This document shows positions 1 through 8,702 of a DNA stretch of 64,000 nt, piece by piece. Source of the stretch: CAWHYG01 sp963833505. Its GTDB lineage: Bacteria; Eisenbacteria; RBG-16-71-46; CAIMUX01. The notes below the pieces were generated by a model. That model saw nothing but the letters and a program-made list of their open reading frames with translations. It had not been told where the DNA came from and made no database searches. How positions within the stretch are numbered: position 1 is the first letter of the stretch; each line of letters starts with the position of its first letter. The translations under genes were made by a program, and so were the position numbers. The DNA is taken from the NCBI GenBank assembly GCA_963833505.1, contig CAWHYG010000005.1, forward strand, positions 620,001 to 684,000. The letters are read 5' to 3'.

Positions 1-1
1 A

Positions 2-1075
2 AGCGGCCTGCCGCGCGACGGGCTGCCGGTCCTGGATTTTCCGCCGCTGTGGCGGCCCGCGCGGGTCGACTCGCTCAGCCACCGAAGGGACAAGTACCTC
101 GTCCCGAGCGACCTGGTCATCGGAGTCGAGCGGAACGGTTGCGCGCGCGCGTATCCCGTTCGGGTCCTCAACTGGCATGAGATCGTCAACGATTCCCTCG
201 GGGGGATGCCGATCGCCGTGACCTACAGTCCGCTTTGCGGTGCCGCGGTCGTCTTCGACCGCAGGATTCTGGAAGGCCATGCGGCGACCGTTTCCGACCG
301 CTGGATTCCGGAAGGCCACGCATCGTCTGTTCTCGGAGGCGGGATTTCCGCCGGCCGGGCGTCGTCGGGTCAGGAGGCCGGAGCTGCGCGCGGATCCGAG
401 GTCGTGCTCTTCGGCCACAGCGGCCTTCTGTACAATTCGGATCTGCTGATGTACGACCGCCGTGCGGGAGGCGGCAGCGGGACCGGACCTGGAACCGAAA
501 CCGGAGCAGGAACCGAAACCGGAGCAGGAACCGGAACCGAAAGCGGAACCGGAAGCCTCTGGAGCCAGCTCCAGATGCGCGCCATCGCGGGGCCGGCCGC
601 CCAGGCCCGTCTGACTTTGGCCGCGATCCCCTGCGGGCTGATCACCTGGGCCGATTGGCGCGCGCGCCATCCCGAGACCACAGTCGTGGCCCCGGATCCG
701 GCACGCGTCGAGCGCTACCGGAGCGATCCCTATTCCAGCTACGACGGCTCCGACATCCTCCGCTATCCCGTGCGACCCCTGCCGGGCGGAGATCTCGCGT
801 ACAAGACGCCCTGCGCGATCGTGCGAACCGGCCGCCGCTGGACCGCGTTCGCGCTGCCGTCGCTGGCGGCTCGGGCCGGCTCCGGTCAGGTCTGGCAGAC
901 CCGGCAGGACGATTGGGACCTCCGATTCGCCTGCCGGTCGGATCCGGCCGCGGCGTTCGTCGACCTGGTACCGGAAGCGACGATCCCGGACTCGCAGCCG
1001 ATTCCGACCGTGCTCTACAGCTTCTGGTTCGCCTGGTACGCGGCGCATCCGGGCGAAACGGATCTCGTCCGCTGA
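2..1075 (+). CDS. DUF3179 domain-containing protein, 5'-truncated by the window edge
   Basis: The reading frame is open from base 2, so the start lies outside the window. The visible part begins with the family's typical stretch: a Tyr-Pro/His-Glu region (RVLNWHEIVND) followed by VTYSPLCGAAVVFDR, which marks DUF3179 proteins. Their biochemical role is not established. Between roughly codons 92 and 190 the domain is interrupted by poorly conserved sequence, including a run of Gly-Thr-Glu repeats (bases 479-560) made of near-identical 18-base units. After the insert the family pattern resumes (YNSDLLMYDR before it, SQLQMRAIAG and PDPARVERY after it). The gene ends at a TGA and converges on the lipoprotein gene downstream. 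The family call is firm; no function is assigned. Confidence 0.85.
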   Translation, partial: SGLPRDGLPVLDFPPLWRPARVDSLSHRRDKYLVPSDLVIGVERNGCARAYPVRVLNWHEIVNDSLGGMPIAVTYSPLCGAAVVFDRRILEGHAATVSDRWIPEGHASSVLGGGISAGRASSGQEAGAARGSEVVLFGHSGLLYNSDLLMYDRRAGGGSGTGPGTETGAGTETGAGTGTESGTGSLWSQLQMRAIAGPAAQARLTLAAIPCGLITWADWRARHPETTVVAPDPARVERYRSDPYSSYDGSDILRYPVRPLPGGDLAYKTPCAIVRTGRRWTAFALPSLAARAGSGQVWQTRQDDWDLRFACRSDPAAAFVDLVPEATIPDSQPIPTVLYSFWFAWYAAHPGETDLVR

Positions 1076-1142
1076 GCGACCAACTAACGGCCTCTCCGGC
1101 AGCCGCTCCGCCCGAGGAACCAAGTGCCTTGGCATTCGATCG

Positions 1143-1164
1143 TAGTCGAGTAGTTATTCGACTA
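1143..1164. other. Perfect 7-bp inverted repeat in an AT-richer patch
   Basis: TAGTCGA and TCGACTA are separated by 8 bases, in the spacer between two convergent genes. The arms are unusually AT-rich for this region. It could be a weak terminator of the DUF3179 gene or a protein-binding site; nothing else supports either reading. Confidence 0.35.
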
Positions 1165-1225
1165 TGACCCAGCCAAGTCGGGCGAGAACGGGTCACGAAT
1201 GGACGGGCCGCGCTCTTTGTCGGGA

Positions 1226-1255
1226 GCCGCCACCCGCCCGGCGGTGGGTGGCGGC
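1226..1255. terminator. Hairpin between convergent genes
   Basis: A perfect 10-bp stem (GCCGCCACCC / GGGTGGCGGC) with a 10-base loop lies 30 bases beyond the stop of the minus-strand lipoprotein gene and 150 bases beyond the DUF3179 stop. There is no T-run on either side, so it is only terminator-like. Confidence 0.4.
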
Positions 1256-1284
1256 ACCATCCGCTCGAGGTGCGGCCGAACCGG

Positions 1285-3297
1285 CTACGGGCGGTTCGTC
1301 CGTAGCCCGATCAGGCCGCCCGGGTTCGACGGCACAACCGCCGCGCGCGGCGTTTTTACGTTGGATGTATCTGCGATGTCGCCGATCGTGTAGGTGTCGG
1401 TTGTCTGCGCGGAGTCAACGTACGCGGGCCACGCCCAATGGTACTCCCCATTTCGGAACACCGCCGCAGGGTCGCTCAGACCGTCAATCTCGAGGTTGTA
1501 TTCGTACGCGGGCGATCGATCGTGGGGGAAGTGAGCGACGTTTTCGATCGTGACCGTAATCGTCCCCCCCTCCGTGACCCGGACCCCGTGGAAATATCGC
1601 CCTCCTTCATCACAGGGGTAGCCGGTGTACGTGCTGTCGAAACTCACCAATCCCGAAAGGCGGAACTCCGCAGGGACCTGCGGGGACGAGCAGCCGCCGC
1701 AGAAGCTGATGTCACAAACCCAGACCTTCGGTGCCGCCGCCGCCCCGAAGCTGCTTGGCATCCCCGTCAATGTCTGTCCGAGGTGGTCCACCGCCGTCGC
1801 CTGTGCCTGCTGCTGAGAACCTCTCCCGAGCGTCCAGGCCGTCCGTGCGATGCCGGAGCCGTCAGTCGTCGCCACGGCAGGATGGACGCTCCCGGCGCCC
1901 CCCGTGACCGCAAAGCTCACAGCCACTCCCGGCACGCCGTGCCCCGGCGAGGTGGAATCCAGCACCCGCACTTCCAGCGAGTCCGTCAGCGCCGTCAGTT
2001 CCATCCCGTGCTGGTTGTTTCCCTTGACCACCTGCACCGTCTTGGGAGCCCGCCAGACCTCCGTGCTCGGGCCGGTGAAGCGCTGGTCATACCCGGTGAT
2101 GCCGGAGTCGAAGATGGCCGCCGAGACGGCCACATGAGCATCCAGGCCGGTCATCAGCTCCGCGTCCCAGAGGAGTCCGGTCGACTGCAGCACCGCGTGC
2201 GCCTGGGCATCTGCGTAAGGAATGGCATCAATCTCGGGTCCGACCACGCCGAAGATCTTCATGGTCAGCTTCGGCACGACCTCGACACGGGCCTCGGCGT
2301 TGGCGTGGAACTCGGGTGCGCGGGACGTGTCAGGGCAGGCATTGAATGTGGGGCTGAAGCGACCATCCCACCCAGCGGACCCGTACGAGGCGCCGGTATC
2401 AAGGGTCGAAGTCGCGCAGAGCTGTTTCGTCTCGGTGAACGCGGCGTCGCACTTCAGGCTCCAATTCACGTCCGCCTCGTAGGTGATCTGGACCGGGATC
2501 GGCAGGGGCCCCGGGAACGTGGTCCATCTCGACGCCGTGTAAATGGTCTTGCTCCCGTTGAGGTTCAGGGATTGAGCGGAATGCCATACCAGCGAGCAGC
2601 TCAAGGCCGTGGTGCCGGCGAGGGACGCATCCAGAGTGGCAAGATGGTAGCCATCGATTGTTCCGGTCACCGAGAACCTGCTGAAGTCGTAGTTCAGAGT
2701 GCCGTTCTTCAGCGCCAGGGTGTTTATCCCATCGGATAGGAGCTCAATGTCGCCCAAGGGCACCGAACCGGACATCGACTGTTCGGTGCCCATGGGCCGA
2801 CCCGCCGATTTGCTCCGCTGAATCATTGCGCTATCTGCGACCAGAGAGAACGATCCGTTCGGGATTGCGTCGGCCAGGGTCGCCTGTGATGTGTGCACGA
2901 CGAGGGAGTCATGCTGCGGAGCGACCGATATCACCTTGCGCAGGTAGCCCCCGTCGCTCAGCCCCGCCAGGATGTCCCCTTGCTTGAGGGCCGGCAGGGT
3001 CCCAGCGGTCGCGCGGTAGATGTAGGTTCCGGAAGCAAGCGCCGTGGAGTCGCTCACCAGGGCCGTCTTGGTCGAATCGACCTGAACCACGTTGTCGGCC
3101 AGACCGTTTCCCGGATTGGCGGGAGGCTTGGTGGGTCTGTCCTTGGAACATCCAACAAGTCCGGCAACCGCGAGCGTAACGAGTCCGACAAGAAACCCGG
3201 CCCGTCGTTGCCTTCCATTCCCTGTGACTCGCAGGACGAGACGACCAGAGGCAAGGAGCGCGGAAAGCAGTCCCTTCCGAGGGAATCGGCAGTTCAT
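1285..3297 (-). CDS. Large secreted lipoprotein with an Ig-like (Big-1-type) domain
   Basis: The protein has 670 residues. The start is fixed by GGGAGG seven bases upstream of the ATG. The N-terminus is an unusually long basic leader, a hydrophobic stretch (FLVGLVTLAVAGLVGC) and a lipobox ending in Cys at about residue 50, so it is probably lipidated and exported. The middle (about 80-400) is not a family I recognise. Residues about 425-520 look like a bacterial Ig-like Big-1 domain (PGHGVPGVAVSFAVTGGAGSV followed by TTDGSGIARTAWTLG). The last 130 residues carry a Cys-rich segment (CDISFCGGC) and a beta-rich domain that might be cupredoxin-like. It is a single gene, divergent from the sigma factor. 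Probably a cell-surface protein; the role is unknown. Confidence 0.7.
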   Translation of the reverse strand: MNCRFPRKGLLSALLASGRLVLRVTGNGRQRRAGFLVGLVTLAVAGLVGCSKDRPTKPPANPGNGLADNVVQVDSTKTALVSDSTALASGTYIYRATAGTLPALKQGDILAGLSDGGYLRKVISVAPQHDSLVVHTSQATLADAIPNGSFSLVADSAMIQRSKSAGRPMGTEQSMSGSVPLGDIELLSDGINTLALKNGTLNYDFSRFSVTGTIDGYHLATLDASLAGTTALSCSLVWHSAQSLNLNGSKTIYTASRWTTFPGPLPIPVQITYEADVNWSLKCDAAFTETKQLCATSTLDTGASYGSAGWDGRFSPTFNACPDTSRAPEFHANAEARVEVVPKLTMKIFGVVGPEIDAIPYADAQAHAVLQSTGLLWDAELMTGLDAHVAVSAAIFDSGITGYDQRFTGPSTEVWRAPKTVQVVKGNNQHGMELTALTDSLEVRVLDSTSPGHGVPGVAVSFAVTGGAGSVHPAVATTDGSGIARTAWTLGRGSQQQAQATAVDHLGQTLTGMPSSFGAAAAPKVWVCDISFCGGCSSPQVPAEFRLSGLVSFDSTYTGYPCDEGGRYFHGVRVTEGGTITVTIENVAHFPHDRSPAYEYNLEIDGLSDPAAVFRNGEYHWAWPAYVDSAQTTDTYTIGDIADTSNVKTPRAAVVPSNPGGLIGLRTNRP

Positions 3298-3662
3298 GAA
3301 GCACCTCCCATTTCAACTGGCGGACGCCATTCTTGGACCACATTCACCGAACCGGGGGATCTCGCCCTTTCTCCGACACCGACCAGCCCGGAACGGCTCT
3401 CTGGCGCGAATTCCAACTTCCCCTACAGGCGTCCTGTGCAAGATCAGCCTGAGAGGCGCAGGGCTATTTCGGGAACATGTTGCGGGGACGGTGTGGCCGC
3501 CGCCCTACCGGAAGTGGGTGGGAATGCGACGCGGTCTATCAGGATCCGGCGAAGGCGGGTAGTGGAATTGCGCCGGGAGTCTCGCGAGGATTGCCTTCGT
3601 CCCCCTGCTAGTGCTATTCCATGATGTGGCTGCTGGCGACGCAGAGTCCCATGGGAGGATGG
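3298..3662. other. Divergent intergenic region
   Basis: About 365 bases separate the divergently transcribed lipoprotein and sigma-factor genes, so both promoters should lie here. The only candidate I see is TTGCCT, 18 bases, TATTCC at about 3591-3620 on the plus strand, which would place the transcript start just upstream of the chosen sigma ATG. No RNA gene or small coding frame is recognisable. Confidence 0.35.
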
Positions 3663-4259
3663 ATGGCCCCTGCGACCAACCCGGGTTCCGGAGAGATCGC
3701 TCGTCTTCTTGGCAAAATCAACCGTGAAAACGAAGATCGAGTCGAACTGACTCGGCGGCTCTTTGCCAAGGTCTACCCTGAGCTTCGCCGTCAGGCTCAC
3801 GCCATCATGCGGGCGGAGAGGTCGGGACATACCTTGGAATCCGCCGCCCTGGTTCACGAAGCCTATCTGCGGTTGGTAGGCGACTCCGGGCTGGAATGGC
3901 AGAGCCGGGCCCACTTCTTCGGCATCGCCGCCCGCGCCATGAGGCAGATCCTGGTACAGAGCGCCCGGCGGCGCGCTGCGGCGAAGCGTGGGGGCGGATG
4001 GGAGCGGGTCACCCTCGACACCGACATCGGCGGGTTCGACGTTCCCGAAGCCGAGGTCTTGGACCTGGACCGAGCGCTGGGAGAGTTCGCCCAGCTTGAT
4101 CAACGGGCTGCTCGGGTGGTCGAGCTCCGGATCTTCGCGGGTCTGCCGACGCGGGAAGTCGCCGAGGTCCTGGGAGTTTCCGAGCGCACGGTGGAAGTGG
4201 ACTGGCGCGCGGCCAAGCTCTGGCTCAAGAAGCGCCTGTCCCGGGGACCCGCGAGATGA
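3663..4259 (+). CDS. ECF-type RNA polymerase sigma factor
   Basis: I choose the ATG at 3663 because GGGAGG sits four bases before it. Earlier in-frame ATGs at 3621 and 3651 lack a ribosome-binding site. The 198-residue product matches the ECF family often annotated sigma-70 family, TIGR02999/Sigma70_ECF. The N-terminal region 2 reads VYPELRRQAHAIMRAE then HTLESAALVHEAYLRL. The C-terminal region 4 helix-turn-helix reads LPTREVAEVLGVSERTVEVDW. The stop codon overlaps the ATG at 4256 (ATGA), which begins the frame leading into the kinase gene, so the two are translationally coupled. In this family the sigma factor is commonly paired with a TPR kinase instead of a classical anti-sigma factor. Confidence 0.9.
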   Translation: MAPATNPGSGEIARLLGKINRENEDRVELTRRLFAKVYPELRRQAHAIMRAERSGHTLESAALVHEAYLRLVGDSGLEWQSRAHFFGIAARAMRQILVQSARRRAAAKRGGGWERVTLDTDIGGFDVPEAEVLDLDRALGEFAQLDQRAARVVELRIFAGLPTREVAEVLGVSERTVEVDWRAAKLWLKKRLSRGPAR

Positions 4260-4328
4260 ATCCGCGGGTCTACTCGAGAATGAAGGAGCTGCTGGCGCGA
4301 GCATCCAGCCTGCCCGAAAACGATCAGA

Positions 4329-7300
4329 ATGGAGTTCCTGCGGAGTGCAGGCCGGGAAGATGCCGAGTTGCTCCGGGAGCTGGAATCTCTGCTGGGTCCG
4401 GGAATCCCCACCCAGGACGTCCTGGCCTCGAAGTTCTGCTTCGGCGATCTGCCGAGCCTGGGCCCGACGCACCTCTTCTCGGCGGGCGAGCTGCTGGCGG
4501 AGCGCTACCGCATCGAGAGCTTCGTGGCCGAAGGCGGAATGGGCGAGGTGTACAAGGCGCTGGATCAGGAACTCGGCCTGCCCGTGGCCGTGAAGGCCAC
4601 CCGGCCGGGGCTTGTCTCGCACCCGGAAAGGCTGCGCCGTTTCAAGCAGGAGATCATGCTGGCGCGCCTGATCTCGCACCGGAACATCTGCCGTGTCTAC
4701 GGCACCGGTCGACATCAAGCGGCCAACGGTCCGGAGGTCCACTACTTCACCATGGAGTATCTGCCGGGCGAGACTTTATGGACGCGGATCCGCTCCCGGG
4801 GACCCCTGAGCCCGCGGCAGGCGCTGCCGCTGGTTCGGCAGCTGACGGATGCGCTCTCGGCCGCCCATCAGGCGGGGGTTATACACGGCGATTTCAAGAG
4901 CGCAAACGTCATTCTGGTTCCGGGGCCCGACGGAGAGCGCGCGGTGGTGACGGACTTCGGACTGGCGGTCGGCCAGCGAACGTCCGAGGGCGCCGCGCGC
5001 ATCCCGGCGATCGCCTGGGGAGGCGGCCGGGACCGATCGAGGTTCGGCCCGTCCGGGGAGTCCGGCGCGACTCTTGATGACGTGGCGAGGGAGATTCCCT
5101 GGGAACGGGTGGCGGGAACTCCGGCCTACATGGCGCCGGAGCAGGTTCGAGGCGAGCCGATCGGTCCGGCAGCGGATCTGTATGCGTTGGGCGTGGTGCT
5201 GTTTGAGCTGGTCACGGGGACCCTCCCGTTTCACGGGCATACGCCGTACGAAACAGCTCTAGCCAGGTTGACCCGGGAGCCTCCCCGGCCGAGCACGCTG
5301 GCGCCGGTCAGCGCTGAATGGGAGGCCGCGATCCTCCGGCTTATGGCCGCAGATCCCGCGGATCGGTTCGTGGAGGCTGCGGAGGCGCAGGCATCGCTGG
5401 AGGGCCGGCCGGTTTCCGGAGCGCGAGCCGGATGTCACCTGCCGGCCGAGTACAACGATTTCGTGGGCAGGCGGCGCGAGCTGGTCGCTCTGGCCGCCGA
5501 CCTGGAGCCGAGGGGTGCCCTGGTTACGCTCCAGGGACCGGCAGGGGCAGGCAAGACCCGAACCGCCTGTCGATACGGCCGCGACTCCCGGCATCGATGG
5601 CCGGGCGGTGTCTGGTTCTGCTCTCTCGCCGAAGCGAGGTCGGTGGATGATCTGGTGGCGGCGCTCGCGCGCGTCCTCGAGGTTCCGCTGGGCAAGGGTG
5701 ACCCGATCGCGCAACTCGGGCACGCTCTGGCCGGGCATGGACGCGCCCTCATCATTCTCGATCACCTGGACAACGTTCGCGACCATGCGGTGCCGATCCT
5801 GTCCCGGTGGACAGCGCGTTCGCGAGAGACGACTTTTCTGGTCACCAGTCGTGCCGAGCTCGGTGTCCCCGGGGAGACCGTCGTCCTTCTTGATGCCTTC
5901 GATCGGGAAGAGGACGGAGTCGAGTTGTTCGCCCTCCGCGCTCGGGCACATCGGCCCGATTTCGAGCTCACGGACGGCAATCGGGCTGCGGTGGTCGAGA
6001 TCTCCCGGCTGGCCGGGAGGATGCCGCTCGCCATTGAGCTGGCCGCGACCCGGATGCGCACCATGGGGCCCGACCTGCTTCTGGCCCGGCTTCGGGAGCT
6101 GCAGGATCGGCGCGGCCGAACGGTGGCGGCCGGCGCAGCGGGAGTTCCCGCGGTGGTCGACCGTTCTTGGGCGCTCCTCGAGCCGTGGGAACGGGGTGCT
6201 TTGGAGCAGGCCCGGGTGTTCGATGGCGGGTTTACCCTGGAGGCGGCCGAGTCCGTTCTGGACCTTGATCCGTGGCGCGAGGCGCCCGCGGTGATCGATG
6301 TCGTGCAGGTTCTGGCTGATCAAGGCTGGTTGCGCATCCGCATGGCGCTGGGATCCCCGCGCTTCGTCATTCCATCGGTCATGCGTGAGTACGTGGAGAG
6401 CAAGCTGCGCACGGCCGCGGCGGCGGGCGCGACGGCGGTGCGCGGCGTGGAAGGACGACACGGGAGCTTTTTCGCCCGGCTTGGTTCCCGTGCGGAGTTG
6501 GAAGCGCTTGATCGTCATGGTGGCGTGGCCAGGTTCGAGGCCCTGACAGAGGAGCTGCCCAACCTCCGATCGGCTTGTCTCCGTGCGGTGGCCCGGGGAG
6601 AACCGGAGCTCGCGTCCACCACTCTGGCCGCCGCCATGCGGGTGCTCCAGGTCCGCGGCCCCTTGCAGGCGGCGGTTGAACTGGCTGAGACGGTCACGCG
6701 GATGCCTGGTATCGAAGAGAGGATCCGTGCGGTGGCTTTGCGCCGGCTCGGCGTGGCGCTGGACCGTGCGGGCCGCGGCCAAGAGGCCGCCCGGGTCCTC
6801 GAACAGTCGCTCTCGCTCCACCGGCTTCATGGCGATCGGGCGGCCGTGGGAGACGTGCTCGGACATCTCGGAACCCTCAATCGCGACCAGGGGAAAATGA
6901 AGGAGGCACGGCGCGCCTGCCAGGAATCCCTCGCCATCCGCCGTGAGCTCGGTGATCAGCACGGAAGCGCCGCCAATCTCGATACCCTGGGCATCCTCGA
7001 TCACCTCGAGGGACGCATGGACGAGGCGAAACGCCTGCACGAGGAGGCGCTCATGATCTACCGCAAGCTCGGCGACCGCTTCCGGGAGGGCCTCGTGCTC
7101 GGCAATCTGGGCAACCTGTGCCTCCGCCTTGGACGCGGGGAGGAGGCGCGCGATCTCTACCAGGGCGCTCTTCGGATTCTGCAAGAGATCGGGGCCCGGC
7201 GAGAGCTCGGCGCCACCCTGGGAAATGTGGCCATCGTGTACAAGGAACAAGGCCGGCTGGATGAGGGTCAGACGCTCTACGAGGAGGCGCTGAGAATCCA

Positions 7301-8243
7301 TCGGGAGATCGGCAATCGTCCCCATGAGGGTCTCACTCTCGGCAACCTCGGCAGTCTGCTGGCGCGCCGGAGCCGATATGCGGAGGCCCGTCAACACTAC
7401 GAATCCGCCCTCGCCATTCATCTGGAAACCGGCGACCGGCGATTCCAGGCCGCGACCCTGGTCAACCTCGGGATCCTGCAATCGGACCGGGGCCGCTTGG
7501 AGGAGGCCCGCAGTCACTATGAAACGGCGGCCCGTATCTACCACGAGTTGGGGAACCGCCGTGCCGAGAGCGCCCTCTGTGTCAACCTGGGCAACGTGGA
7601 CGAGAAGCAGGGCCGCAGCGAGGAGGCATTGGGCCATTACCAACGGGCCCTGGCCCTCGCTCGCGAGACGCACAGCCGCCGAGATGAAGGGATAGCCCTC
7701 GGGAACATGGCGATCCTCTGGGTCAACCGGCGCCGGTTGGACGAGGCGGAACGCTGCTGCGCCCAGGCGCTCGAGATCCACCGGGAGGTCGGCAACCGCA
7801 TTGACGAAGTGGTCGTCCTGGCCACTTCAGGCATGGTGCATGCCGCCCGCGATCTCAAGGTGGAGGCGCGGCAGCTCTATGAAGAAGCCATCTCGGTTCT
7901 CTGCCAGATCGGGGAACGGCACGCCGGAGGATGGGTCCTCCGGCTTCGGGCTGAGCTGGACTTGCAGGAGAAGCGCCTCCCGGAGGCTCGCGACGCGCTG
8001 GCGCGCGGGGAACGCCTGCTGCGCGAGGCGGGCGCGCCGCTCGCTCTGGCCGATCTCCTCTGTACAAGATGCGAGTGCGATTCCCTCTTCGGAGATGCGG
8101 AGGCGGCGCGGGCGGCGCTCAAGGAGGCCGCGTCCATTGTCGAGGAGTCGGGTTTGCCGCCGCAGTCACATCTCGGGCTGAAGCTGGCCGCCCTACAGGG
8201 CGCATGGTCGGGGCTATGGGCGGGACCGAAACGACGAGGCTGA
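4329..8243 (+). CDS. Serine/threonine protein kinase with P-loop ATPase and TPR domains; apparent 5' frameshift
   Basis: This frame encodes 1304 residues. Kinase domain at about 60-355: glycine loop EGGMGEV (68-74), Lys89 in AVKA, catalytic loop HGDFKSANV (186-194, with Gly in place of the usual Arg of HRD), DFG (209-211) and GTPAYMAPEQ (263-272). Then a NB-ARC/AAA-like ATPase with Walker A GPAGAGKT (403-410), and about ten TPR units of the kinesin-light-chain type (about 790-1230). This is a cytoplasmic signalling protein paired with the ECF sigma gene. The normal N-terminus of this family is encoded one frame away: the ATG at 4256 overlaps the sigma stop and gives MNPRVYSRMKELLARASSLPEND, then one surplus base at about 4325 shifts into this frame (RMEFLRSAG). 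The C-terminus also looks displaced (see the remnant at 8212-8427). Confidence 0.88.
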   Translation: MEFLRSAGREDAELLRELESLLGPGIPTQDVLASKFCFGDLPSLGPTHLFSAGELLAERYRIESFVAEGGMGEVYKALDQELGLPVAVKATRPGLVSHPERLRRFKQEIMLARLISHRNICRVYGTGRHQAANGPEVHYFTMEYLPGETLWTRIRSRGPLSPRQALPLVRQLTDALSAAHQAGVIHGDFKSANVILVPGPDGERAVVTDFGLAVGQRTSEGAARIPAIAWGGGRDRSRFGPSGESGATLDDVAREIPWERVAGTPAYMAPEQVRGEPIGPAADLYALGVVLFELVTGTLPFHGHTPYETALARLTREPPRPSTLAPVSAEWEAAILRLMAADPADRFVEAAEAQASLEGRPVSGARAGCHLPAEYNDFVGRRRELVALAADLEPRGALVTLQGPAGAGKTRTACRYGRDSRHRWPGGVWFCSLAEARSVDDLVAALARVLEVPLGKGDPIAQLGHALAGHGRALIILDHLDNVRDHAVPILSRWTARSRETTFLVTSRAELGVPGETVVLLDAFDREEDGVELFALRARAHRPDFELTDGNRAAVVEISRLAGRMPLAIELAATRMRTMGPDLLLARLRELQDRRGRTVAAGAAGVPAVVDRSWALLEPWERGALEQARVFDGGFTLEAAESVLDLDPWREAPAVIDVVQVLADQGWLRIRMALGSPRFVIPSVMREYVESKLRTAAAAGATAVRGVEGRHGSFFARLGSRAELEALDRHGGVARFEALTEELPNLRSACLRAVARGEPELASTTLAAAMRVLQVRGPLQAAVELAETVTRMPGIEERIRAVALRRLGVALDRAGRGQEAARVLEQSLSLHRLHGDRAAVGDVLGHLGTLNRDQGKMKEARRACQESLAIRRELGDQHGSAANLDTLGILDHLEGRMDEAKRLHEEALMIYRKLGDRFREGLVLGNLGNLCLRLGRGEEARDLYQGALRILQEIGARRELGATLGNVAIVYKEQGRLDEGQTLYEEALRIHREIGNRPHEGLTLGNLGSLLARRSRYAEARQHYESALAIHLETGDRRFQAATLVNLGILQSDRGRLEEARSHYETAARIYHELGNRRAESALCVNLGNVDEKQGRSEEALGHYQRALALARETHSRRDEGIALGNMAILWVNRRRLDEAERCCAQALEIHREVGNRIDEVVVLATSGMVHAARDLKVEARQLYEEAISVLCQIGERHAGGWVLRLRAELDLQEKRLPEARDALARGERLLREAGAPLALADLLCTRCECDSLFGDAEAARAALKEAASIVEESGLPPQSHLGLKLAALQGAWSGLWAGPKRRG

Positions 8244-8427
8244 CTTCGTCGTCCGCTCGCCGCGGGGCGTTTGGGCGGTCGAGGTCAAGAGCGACCGGCC
8301 CGTCCGACCGGCCGGAATGGCCGCATTTCTGCGCCGCCATCCCAAGGCCCACTCCCTGCTCCTGAGCTCCGGAGGGCTGTCTCTCGATGAGTTCTTCTCG
8401 CGGGATCCGGCCGAGATCCTGACCTGA
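8212..8427 (+). pseudogene. C-terminal remnant of a DUF4143-type AAA ATPase
   Basis: In a frame different from the kinase gene, and overlapping its last 32 bases, about 71 codons encode a well-conserved tail: DRNDEADFVV, then WAVEVKSDRPVRPAG, LLLSSGG and LDEFFSRDPAEIL before TGA. This is the PD-(D/E)XK-like C-terminus (D...E-V-K) of the ATP-binding/DUF4143 family, proteins often associated with toxin-antitoxin or mobile DNA. No start and no ATPase part are present, so it is a truncated fossil. It marks a recombination junction at the 3' end of the kinase gene. Confidence 0.7.
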
Positions 8428-8702
8428 GAGGCTTTGCCCTCCGGGCCCTTTCCATGTGCGCTGGCTGTCGCTTCGTCTTGCCGAGGCACGATGTACCTGC
8501 CAACCAGCATGTCCGCGAAGGTCCGGGTGGGCCGGAGCAGGGCAGCAAAACGCGCTTCGGCGGGGCCATCGAACCACCCCGGTTACCAGAGCGAGATTGA
8601 CCGACCGAAGGAGCGGTCCACCCGGCAGGAAGAGGGTGAGAGCCAAGGCAGGGAGGTACGGACCGGATCGCAATCCCTGGTCCTGGAAGGAGAGTTGCAA
8701 GC
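8428..8702. other. Spacer between convergent transcription units
   Basis: This is 275 bases between the DUF4143 remnant and the end of the respiratory operon. I see no coding frame, RNA gene or convincing terminator. Confidence 0.3.
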
